Source: CAYJQO01 sp964372445
Lineage (GTDB): Bacteria; Patescibacteriota; Minisyncoccia; UBA6257; GWB1-50-10
Reading direction: 5' to 3'
Length of the DNA: 19,402 nt
Assembly (NCBI GenBank): GCA_964372445.1
Contig: CAYJQO010000010.1
Coordinates: 1-19,402, forward strand
Shown: piece after piece, positions 1 to 6,758 of the stretch
Layout: each line of letters opens with the position of its first letter
Numbering within the stretch: position 1 is the stretch's first letter
The notes under the pieces: generated by a model
Seen by the model: only the letters and a program-made list of their open reading frames with translations
Told to the model about the DNA's origin: nothing
Databases searched by the model: none
Translations under genes and position numbers: made by a program

Positions 1-108
1 GAAAAAAATCCAACGTTCTCAATTCAAAACTTTGAGAAAAAGTGAGCAAACTAAAAACAGCCACCAAAATTGAGGCCGCCAAAAATATATATATTAGAAA
101 AAGTTTTT

Positions 109-1647
109 TCATGGAATAGCCACCACCGCGCTATTGCTCACCGTTTGATACGCGGCGTTAATATGAATACTGCCTTGACTTGAGGGCGTGTATAACCCCG
201 AGGCATCTATGGTGCCCCCGGCCGTGCCCCAAACGCTCCACGTAATTTGGTTAGTAATGTCGGCACGCGAGCCGTCATCATAGTTGGCGGTGGCTACAAA
301 CTGCACGGTAGGTAAAGAGTCGTAGGCAGTGTACGCGGGGGGATTTTTCGCATACGTTACATCTAAGCCAATCATTTTTTTCAGCGCTTCCACGGTTAGA
401 GAAATTTCGTTAGAAGTTACTCCTTCAAAAGAAGCTTTTACTTTGGTGGTGCCTGCTGCAGTGCCTGTGAACCAGCCCTGATTCTTAATAGAACCAATTT
501 CCGATGCCTGCGCCCACGTGGCTCGATCACCTACCCGTTCCACGCTGCCGTCTGAAAAAGTGGCTTCTGGTATAAGCAAAACCGAATCGTTAATGTTCAA
601 AGTGTATTCAGTTGCCGTTAGCCGAATAGACTTTACCTGCTTGGTTGAAGTAGGCGTAGTCGCAGTTTGCCCTTTCACTGTAGCATTGGGTTGAGTGGTT
701 TGGCTGGACGGTTGGATGTTTTCGACTTCTTCTGTGGTAACGTCAACTACCGCCGTTTGATCTTTGGCGCCAAAGCCGCAAGGCGGTCCGGGGTCAGGCA
801 CGCGCGTGCTGTCGGTAGCCACCACGAAGCCGGCTTTGGCATGATAGTGTTCGCCGCAGGCTGTTTCTCCACTTTCTAAAATTAATTGATCTAGCGACAA
901 AAACGTGCCTCGATATGCAATAGCTTTAATGATGGTTATTTTTTTGCCGCCGATAATAAGTTCAGCTTTAGTTTCTATTTCCGCGTTAATGCTGCCAGAT
1001 AAAAGTTTTCTGTCCTCCTCCTGGTTGAACTGTATCCAGTTGTCAAAAAATTCTGGCGGTGCCGGAACTGGGCCACGGTCAAAATCTTCTTGCAAACGGC
1101 CATCATGAATGGTAAACAGTTGGCCGGCTAGTACGGCCTTAAAACTGGCGCGGTTTGACTTCAGCGCCACCTTCACGGCATTACTCTCAACGTACACTCG
1201 GGAAGAAGCATTCAAGTAATCGGTATTGTAACTTGTCCCTCTAACCGAAGCCACCATGGAGGGAGTTTCTACGTTAAAGTTCGCACCACTGGAATCGTCC
1301 ACCGTAGACCATAGGCGTCCAAGTTTTAAAGCAAAAGCGGCCCGCTTTATTTTTTTACCCTCGTAGGTAAGTTCCCCGACCTCCACTTCACTGCCGGCCT
1401 CTAGGCGAATAACGGAACTGTCTTTGAGCACGATAGCCACACGGCTATCCCTTTGCACCTGCACCACATCTTCTACTTTTATGGGTAAACCCGTGCGGCC
1501 AGACAGATTTTTGTTTTTGCGAAACACTTCAGCCGAACCGCTGTAAATATTCAAATTTCCCACCCCGGCTTGGCTCACCTGCCACCAAAACAAAAACCCC
1601 AAAGCTACAATAATGAAAACTCCAAGTGCAATGTACTGCTTCCTCAT
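109..1647 (-). CDS. FecR-domain surface protein with C-terminal bacterial Ig-like repeats
   Basis: About 512 aa. An N-terminal hydrophobic segment (roughly residues 6-26, after MRKQ) predicts a signal anchor with the rest outside the membrane. Residues about 30-180 fit a FecR domain: a glycine/charge-rich beta region, then VRGTSYN and a conserved valine-rich strand pattern. A low-complexity Thr/Gln linker follows (about 300-335), then two Big_2-like domains (about 340-425 and 428-510) with the pattern 'FSDGS...W...G...G...A'. ATG at 1647 is preferred over the longer TTG start at 1665, because an extended -10 ends 8 nt before the ATG. Family knowledge: FecR domains occur in TonB regulators but also in many anchored cell-surface proteins. 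No sigma factor or TonB receptor is nearby, so a structural or adhesive surface role is more likely (inference). The gene stops with TGA. Confidence 0.8.
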   Translation of the reverse strand: MRKQYIALGVFIIVALGFLFWWQVSQAGVGNLNIYSGSAEVFRKNKNLSGRTGLPIKVEDVVQVQRDSRVAIVLKDSSVIRLEAGSEVEVGELTYEGKKIKRAAFALKLGRLWSTVDDSSGANFNVETPSMVASVRGTSYNTDYLNASSRVYVESNAVKVALKSNRASFKAVLAGQLFTIHDGRLQEDFDRGPVPAPPEFFDNWIQFNQEEDRKLLSGSINAEIETKAELIIGGKKITIIKAIAYRGTFLSLDQLILESGETACGEHYHAKAGFVVATDSTRVPDPGPPCGFGAKDQTAVVDVTTEEVENIQPSSQTTQPNATVKGQTATTPTSTKQVKSIRLTATEYTLNINDSVLLIPEATFSDGSVERVGDRATWAQASEIGSIKNQGWFTGTAAGTTKVKASFEGVTSNEISLTVEALKKMIGLDVTYAKNPPAYTAYDSLPTVQFVATANYDDGSRADITNQITWSVWGTAGGTIDASGLYTPSSQGSIHINAAYQTVSNSAVVAIP

Positions 1648-1655
1648 AATGGATG

Positions 1656-1664
1656 ATTGTAGCA
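1656..1664 (-). promoter_or_regulatory. Extended -10 promoter (TGCTACAAT) for the FecR-like gene
   Basis: On the minus strand TGC-TACAAT lies 8 nt before the ATG at 1647, so the transcript would have almost no leader. No good -35 is visible, which fits an extended -10 promoter. A short palindrome, GGCTTC/GAAGCC, lies just upstream. Confidence 0.5.
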
Positions 1665-1858
1665 AAGCTCGGCTTCAGAAGCCAGGTCTATAAAAAACCG
1701 AGTTAGTGGCAGTCCTTGCAACAGCATGCCAATTCTCGATAGCAAGCCTTACACGCCGCAGTACGATGCGGTAGCAGATGCCAAAGTTCCTGATTGGGTG
1801 CACAAGCTGGACCACTAGCTCGACCGAGACGGTTCGTTACGCTCACCGCAACCGGCGG

Positions 1859-3679
1859 TCAGATGGTGCCCTTCTTCAATATCCTTTTGCGCAAACGGAT
1901 GCTCTTCGGTGTAACCTCCACGAGCTCATCCTCGCCTATGTACTCAAGCGCCTGCTCAAGGGAGAGCACACGCGGAGGGATTACATCGTCCGTCACCGCG
2001 TCCGTCTTGGCCCGGAAGTTCGTAAGCTGCTTTTGCCTGCAGACATTCACGGGAATATCCCGCGCCTTGGCGTTCTGCCCAACCACCTGACCCGCGTACA
2101 CCTTTTCGCCGGGGCCGATGAACATAACACCCCGCTCCTGCGCACGCAGAATCGCGTAGGCGGTACTGGTTCCCGATTCGTGCGCGACGAGCGAACCGCA
2201 TGCATTCGTTGCGATGAGATCGGATTTTTGGAAATAACCCGCAAAAAGCGCGTTGATGACGCCGGTACCCCGGGTTTCGATCATGAACTCATTCCGGAAA
2301 CCGATAAGGCCGCGCGTGGGGATGAAAAAATGGAACGAGGCGGTGCCATTCTCGACGTTCATATTCTTGAGCTCTCCCTTTCGCGCGCTCATCTTCTGGA
2401 TGACAAGCCCGGAATACCGCTCCGGCACCTCGATCCACACGTCTTCGGCTGGTTCCGATATGATGCCGGCATCTTCCCTGAAGATGACCTCCGGGCGCGA
2501 GACCTGGAGCTCGTAGCCCTCGCGCCGCATCTTCTCAATGAGTATGGCTAGGTGCAGCTCGCCTCTCCCGCTCACCACAAATTCATCGGCCGAGGCGCCA
2601 TCCTCCACGCAGAGCGCAACATCATTATTCAGTTCCTTGAAGAGCCGCTCGCGGAGATTGCGGGAGGTGCAGTACACTCCCTCCTTGCCGGAGAACGGTG
2701 AGTTGTTCACCGAGAAAATCATCTTCACGGTCGGTTTCTCAATGGCAATGGGGGGCAAGGGATCAGGATGCGCCACATCCGTAAGCGTGTCGCCGATATT
2801 TGCGTCCGGTATCCCCGCAATCGCAGCGATATCCCCGGCGCGTACCGATGGCGCTGGCACGGCATCTAATCCCAAGAAGGTCATCAGCTCCGTGATTTTG
2901 TAGTTTGTAATAGGCCCGGTGCTCCTGACACTTCTGTCCTGAGACATCAGTGTCGAATGGATATGCGCGATCTGCATACCGTGCTCCGCTACGCCGCGCT
3001 CAATGCGGCCCACTGCGATCCTCCCCTGGTAATTGTTGTACCGGATAGAGGCCACCATCATCTGGAAGGGTGCATCACCCAACGCTTTCGGAGCGGGAAT
3101 GTGCTGCAGAATGGCCTCGTGGAGGGGCGCGATGTTCTTCATGAGCGTGAGATCCGGCGAGGTGCCCGCCACGCCAAGCTTCCCCGCCGCATAGAGAATG
3201 GGGAAATTGAGCTGCTCATTCGTGGCACCCAGCTCAATGAAGAGCTCGATCACCTTCTCGAGCGCATAGTTCACACGCGCATTCGGCTTATCAATTTTAT
3301 TGATAACGGCGATAATCTTGTGCCCGGCATCGAGCGCTTTCTTCAGCACGAAGCGTGTCTGGGGCATCGGCCCGTCCTGCGCATCAATGAGCAGCAGCGA
3401 ACCGTCCACCATGTTCAACACACGCTCCACCTCGCCGCCGAAATCGGCGTGGCCCGGGGTATCGATGATGTTAATCTTGGTGCCTCGGTAGACGACCGCC
3501 GCGTTCTTCGAAAAGATGGTTATGCCGCGTTCCCGCTCGAGCTCGTTTGAATCCATAATGAGCTCGTCGTTTGCGAGCTTGCCCAGCTCGGTATCCGATT
3601 GCTTCAGGAGCGCATCAACGAGCGTGGACTTGCCGTGGTCTACGTGCGCAATAATAGCAACGTTGCGTATTGAATCCAT
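1859..3679 (-). CDS. typA: Ribosome-associated GTPase TypA/BipA
   Basis: 606 aa, the usual length for BipA (E. coli about 607). It is a translational GTPase of the EF-G/LepA superfamily that binds 70S ribosomes and helps 50S assembly under stress. The P-loop AHVDHGKST is at residues 11-19, the switch I RGIT motif near 50, DTPGHADF near 75-82 and NKID near 127-130. Domain II, the EF-G-like domains and the BipA-specific C-terminal domain follow (RGLIGFRNEF and the GTSTAYA region are typical). The start ATG at 3679 sits just before the P-loop. No Shine-Dalgarno is seen; a perfect palindrome AGCAAGGCCTTGCT lies about 20 nt upstream. The reading frame ends in TGA after a normal C-terminus, which argues that UGA is a stop here. 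It follows the terminator of the candidate RNA at 3775-4188, so it is probably transcribed alone. Confidence 0.96.
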   Translation of the reverse strand: MDSIRNVAIIAHVDHGKSTLVDALLKQSDTELGKLANDELIMDSNELERERGITIFSKNAAVVYRGTKINIIDTPGHADFGGEVERVLNMVDGSLLLIDAQDGPMPQTRFVLKKALDAGHKIIAVINKIDKPNARVNYALEKVIELFIELGATNEQLNFPILYAAGKLGVAGTSPDLTLMKNIAPLHEAILQHIPAPKALGDAPFQMMVASIRYNNYQGRIAVGRIERGVAEHGMQIAHIHSTLMSQDRSVRSTGPITNYKITELMTFLGLDAVPAPSVRAGDIAAIAGIPDANIGDTLTDVAHPDPLPPIAIEKPTVKMIFSVNNSPFSGKEGVYCTSRNLRERLFKELNNDVALCVEDGASADEFVVSGRGELHLAILIEKMRREGYELQVSRPEVIFREDAGIISEPAEDVWIEVPERYSGLVIQKMSARKGELKNMNVENGTASFHFFIPTRGLIGFRNEFMIETRGTGVINALFAGYFQKSDLIATNACGSLVAHESGTSTAYAILRAQERGVMFIGPGEKVYAGQVVGQNAKARDIPVNVCRQKQLTNFRAKTDAVTDDVIPPRVLSLEQALEYIGEDELVEVTPKSIRLRKRILKKGTI

Positions 3680-3774
3680 ACAAAATTAGTGGGATTGGAG
3701 CAAGGCCTTGCTGATTCACGAATTCATCTTACCACGCCTTTCCGCCTACCGCCACAACTACATGTTTAAAAATA

Positions 3775-3804
3775 AAAGCCTCATCTCTTGCGAGATGAGG
3801 CTTT
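3775..3804 (-). terminator. Strong intrinsic terminator of the 3775-4188 transcript
   Basis: A perfect 13-bp stem (AAAGCCTCATCTC with its complement) has a 4-nt loop. On the minus strand it is followed by a U-rich run (UUUUAUUUUU). It separates the candidate RNA from typA. The plus-strand side lacks a good T-run, so the direction is minus. Confidence 0.85.
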
Positions 3805-4188
3805 CTCACTAAATTTTGCACCACAGCACCGAATCGGGACGGTTTACCTTGCCAGAATATATACGACCGGCGTCCAGTCTGCAGACGTGTCCGTCCGGTC
3901 CGCCAGGCCATACCCATTGTTAGCCAGGAGCTGGCAGCTTCAAACCCATTGGGGATGATATCCGCTGCTGAGGCAGACGAAGAGTCCAAGGAGCTTGCGC
4001 CCCAAAGCCTCAATCATCATCAACCGGTTCTACTCGGGCTCCCACAAGGGGAACCACTTTCCCTCCCCGCTTGGCGCAGGAAGTCCGGGTGTGCTCCTCT
4101 CGGCATGCCGTATGGGAAGAGAGGAATTGACGTTTTGTTCTATTCCGCCCTACATTCGGGTGTGCAAGAATTATTGTGAAAGAACAGT
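3775..4188 (-). ncRNA. Candidate structured non-coding RNA of about 410 nt, family not recognised
   Basis: This stretch between ftsX and typA has no convincing protein: the minus-strand frames start with rare codons, are low in typical coding composition, and the longest runs through the terminator. Yet it is bounded by a consensus promoter (4195-4223) and a strong terminator. Pairings seen on the minus strand: TTGCAC (4167-4162) with GTGCAA (3821-3816) could close the whole molecule; CCTCTC/GAGAGG forms a hairpin at 4096-4124 with GGCATGCC inside it; GGGGA/TCCCC lies near 4048-4070; GACCGG/CCGGTC closes a hairpin at 3865-3900 around the palindrome GTCTGCAGAC. I looked for tmRNA (tRNA-like T arm and tag), SRP RNA (GGAAGCAGCC) and 6S features and found none. 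RNase P RNA is elsewhere in the window. It may be a new RNA or a very divergent known one. Confidence 0.55.
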
Positions 4189-4194
4189 TTGGCA

Positions 4195-4223
4195 ATTCTA
4201 AGATTCTCCAGGGAAGGTGTCAA
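4195..4223 (-). promoter_or_regulatory. Consensus promoter TTGACA-17-TAGAAT driving the candidate RNA
   Basis: Minus strand: a perfect -35 TTGACA (4223-4218), a 17-nt spacer and -10 TAGAAT (4200-4195) predict a start near 4188. It is among the best promoters in the window, and no plausible start codon with a ribosome site follows it. Confidence 0.75.
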
Positions 4224-4353
4224 ACCCCATATGTGCATAACCTGTGGAAGAAGAAACCGTTGAAAACAGGCCCTGAAAGGCCATGCGGTGAACTTCACCG
4301 CGCACGTTCCGATCCAAGGGAACCGCTCCATCTTCTCCACGCGGAGATCAAGC

Positions 4354-5262
4354 TTAAACGTGGAGGTGGCGGCGGACGGCAATGACGCCCGAGAGAATGC
4401 CAAGGCCGATGCAGAAGAGGAGCTGGTAGAGGAATAGCTGCACCGTCTGGCCTACGAAGTACGTATGGAGGTTTATCCCTGGGATGAAGTTGGCGATGTA
4501 CGGGGAGACGAAGTTGATCACCGGAATCAGGAGCAGGTAGCTGGCTACCGCCGCAATAATGCCGGACATGATCCCCTCGACCACGTAGGGTCCGCGGATG
4601 AAACTGTTCGATGCCCCGACGAGGCGCATGATATTGATCTGCTCGCTGTTTGCAAAAATGGCCAGCCGAATGGTGTTGAAGGTGACCATGACCGCGAGGA
4701 ACGCCAGGAATAGGGTGAGGAGGAGCCCGCCCCGACGCAGCGCCTCGACGAACGAGGTGAGGCGTTTGATAACGTCCTGATTCTGCGCGAAGGTTACCTT
4801 TTCAATGAGGTCCTTCAGGCCCTCGGCGTCGAGGTATTTGGCGATCGACTCGTACTGGCTCGGATCCTCGGCCTTGATGTTGAGTGAAGCTAGGAGCGGG
4901 TTGGCGCCGAGCTCCTCAAGGGTTTGTGTGATGGTGCTCTCGGAGGCATGGCGGATTTTGAAATCGGCAAGCGCCGTTTCGCGTGAAACGTAGGCAACAC
5001 CCTTCACCTCATCAAGCGATTCGAGTGATGCCTTGAGGCTTAGGATGGAATCCTCCGGCGCGTTGCTCTTGAAGTAGACGCTAATGTCAATCTTTTCCTG
5101 AAGCGAGGCAATGGCTTTGGTGCCGACCACGTTGAACAGGATGAGGCCCTCAAAGACAACCGCGGCGAGAATCATAATGCTAATACTCGAGAGCGAGAGC
5201 AGCCCGTTGCGCCGGAAGTTGTGCCAGCCGTAGCGAAGGATGCGTGAGAGGGTGACCATCAT
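4354..5262 (-). CDS. ftsX: Cell-division ABC transporter permease FtsX
   Basis: 302 aa. It is the membrane half of FtsEX, which in other bacteria couples ATP hydrolysis at the divisome to activation of peptidoglycan hydrolases outside the cell. The layout is the FtsX one: a short cytoplasmic N-terminus with TM1 (about 22-46), a large extracellular domain (about 47-170, including the 'DISVYFK' start and 'KVTFAQNQDVIKRL' end), then three TM helices (about 175-200, 222-250, 270-292). The cytoplasmic loop MRLVGAS is the FtsX/MacB-type coupling motif. Two adjacent ATGs are possible (5262 and 5259). It lies 7 bp after ftsE and is surely co-transcribed. No Shine-Dalgarno is visible, so translational coupling to ftsE is likely. 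It ends in TAA. Confidence 0.95.
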   Translation of the reverse strand: MMVTLSRILRYGWHNFRRNGLLSLSSISIMILAAVVFEGLILFNVVGTKAIASLQEKIDISVYFKSNAPEDSILSLKASLESLDEVKGVAYVSRETALADFKIRHASESTITQTLEELGANPLLASLNIKAEDPSQYESIAKYLDAEGLKDLIEKVTFAQNQDVIKRLTSFVEALRRGGLLLTLFLAFLAVMVTFNTIRLAIFANSEQINIMRLVGASNSFIRGPYVVEGIMSGIIAAVASYLLLIPVINFVSPYIANFIPGINLHTYFVGQTVQLFLYQLLFCIGLGILSGVIAVRRHLHV

Positions 5263-5269
5263 GGGAGCG

Positions 5270-5953
5270 CTAGCCGATAATGAACCGACCGTTGTCCTCG
5301 TCCTTTAAGACCCGTCCGCCCTCGAGCGTGACCACGCGCTGGCCGAGCGCGTTCACAATTTCTTTATCGTGCGTGGCAAGGATCACCGTGCTTCCGAGTT
5401 CGTTGATCTTGGTGAGGAGCTTGATAACCTCCCACGTGTTGAACGGGTCGAGGTTCCCGGTCGGCTCATCGGCGATGAGCACATCCGGCCGGTTGATCAT
5501 CGCCCGCGCGATCGCCACCCGCTGCTTCTCTCCGCCCGAGAGCTCTGCCGGAAAGTTCATCGCCTTGTCCTTGATGCCTACCATGTCGAGCACCTGCGGC
5601 ACGAACTCGGTGATCTCCTTCTGGGGTCGGCCCGCTACCTCGAGCGCGAACGCTACATTCTCGAACGCCGTTTTCTTGGAGAGCAGACGGAAGTCCTGGA
5701 AAATGACCCCGATGTGCCGGCGGAACTCTGGGAGCTCATTCGATCGGAGCTTGTTGACCTCGTATGAGCCAAAGAATATCTGCCCCTTCGACGGCTTTTC
5801 CTCGCCGATCAGGAGCTTCACCACGGTGGACTTGCCGGCGCCCGAACGGCCGACGATCGAGACGAACTTCCCTGGCTCGATCTTGAAGCTGACCTTTTCG
5901 AGGGCTACCGCGTCGTGGTTATAGGTCTTGGTGACGTTTTGAAAAACGATCAT
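5270..5953 (-). CDS. ftsE: Cell-division ATP-binding protein FtsE
   Basis: 227 aa ABC ATPase, partner of FtsX. Walker A GRSGAGKS is at 35-42, the Q-loop is in IFQDFRLL (about 88-95), the signature LSGGEKQRVAIARA near 138-151, Walker B VLIADEPTG near 159-167 and the H-loop ATHD near 193-196. The ATPase drives the conformational change of FtsX at the septum. A GAAGG sits directly before the ATG, closer than the usual ribosome-site spacing. The gene lies 58 bp after prfB on the same strand. The order prfB-ftsE-ftsX is conserved in many Gram-positive bacteria and in CPR genomes (established knowledge), supporting both calls. Confidence 0.96.
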   Translation of the reverse strand: MIVFQNVTKTYNHDAVALEKVSFKIEPGKFVSIVGRSGAGKSTVVKLLIGEEKPSKGQIFFGSYEVNKLRSNELPEFRRHIGVIFQDFRLLSKKTAFENVAFALEVAGRPQKEITEFVPQVLDMVGIKDKAMNFPAELSGGEKQRVAIARAMINRPDVLIADEPTGNLDPFNTWEVIKLLTKINELGSTVILATHDKEIVNALGQRVVTLEGGRVLKDEDNGRFIIG

Positions 5954-6011
5954 GCCTTCAGAAGAACAGAGCGCAACGAATGAGCTTCGCTGCGGGTGCC
6001 CCCATTGTACC

Positions 6012-6704
6012 CTAGGGTCTTAGTAAATCAAGGTTGCCGTCGAGCACCTGCTCCACGCGGGCGATTTTCCGCCCCGTGCGGTGATCCTTTACCTGCTTGT
6101 AGGGGTGGAGCACGTACGAGCGGATCTCGTGGCCCCACTCCGGTCGTGCCTTGACCTTGAGTTCGGCTACCGTTGCCGCATGCGCATCTTCCATGAGCTT
6201 AGCGAGTTTGGCCTTGAGGAGGTTCATGGCGTGCTCGCGGTTCCTCGCTTGGGAACGTTCGACGCGCGAGGCAACCACGATCCCCGTGGGCAGGTGGACG
6301 ATCCGTACCGCGGTTTCTACCTTGTTCACGTTCTGGCCGCCCGGTCCCCCGGAACGAGCAAACTCAACCTTGAGGTCCCGCTCGGGAACCTGCAGGTACG
6401 CGGCCTCAACCGCGGGGAGTTCGGGGATGACCTCAACTAAGGCAAACGAGGTATGCCGTAGTTTCTTGGCATCGTAGGGCGAGATGCGGACCAGCCGGTG
6501 GACGCCGGATTCCTCCTTTAGCCGCGCATACACCCCTTCCCCTTTTATTTCGAACGTAGTTTCGTTCACCAATGTTTTCTTCCAACCTTTTAGGTCGGCG
6601 AACTTCGAGTACATTCGGAGGAGCATCTGCGCCCAGTCCTTGGCATCATCTCCGCCTGCGCCGGCTAATACCGAGACGGTCGCTATGTTTGGATTGTAAT
6701 TCAT
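6012..6704 (-). CDS. prfB: Peptide chain release factor 2, short form lacking domain 1
   Basis: 230 aa against about 365 for ordinary RF2. It catalyses peptide release at UGA/UAA. Residues 1-100 match RF2 domain 2 ('AGAGGDDAKDWAQMLLRMY', 'SGVHRLVRISPYD'), with the codon-reading tripeptide S-P-Y where RF2 normally has S-P-F. The catalytic GGQ is in SGGPGGQNVNKVETAVRI (about 117-134). The C-terminus (SYVLHPYKQVKDHRTG, then VLDGNLD) is typical of RF2. The first residues align just before the conserved start of domain 2, so domain 1 (about 110-120 residues) is absent. An in-frame TAA lies about 9 codons upstream of the ATG, and the neighbouring gene ends only 54 bp away, so no missing exon or frameshift can supply it within this sequence. 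It heads the prfB-ftsE-ftsX cluster. Confidence 0.88.
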   Translation of the reverse strand: MNYNPNIATVSVLAGAGGDDAKDWAQMLLRMYSKFADLKGWKKTLVNETTFEIKGEGVYARLKEESGVHRLVRISPYDAKKLRHTSFALVEVIPELPAVEAAYLQVPERDLKVEFARSGGPGGQNVNKVETAVRIVHLPTGIVVASRVERSQARNREHAMNLLKAKLAKLMEDAHAATVAELKVKARPEWGHEIRSYVLHPYKQVKDHRTGRKIARVEQVLDGNLDLLRP

Positions 6705-6758
6705 ATAATAAATTTCTGAAAATTAAAGAAAATACCAATAAGTATCGCCTCTCCGATT

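Noticed and set aside
1778..3550. Long plus-strand open frames opposite typA (257 and 197 codons)
   Set aside because: They are antisense shadows of a well-supported typA with all GTPase motifs; they show no domain features.
3775..4188. tmRNA, SRP RNA or 6S RNA
   Set aside because: No tRNA-like T arm with paired acceptor, no tag reading frame ending in stop, no GGAAGCAGCC, and the wrong size for 6S RNA.
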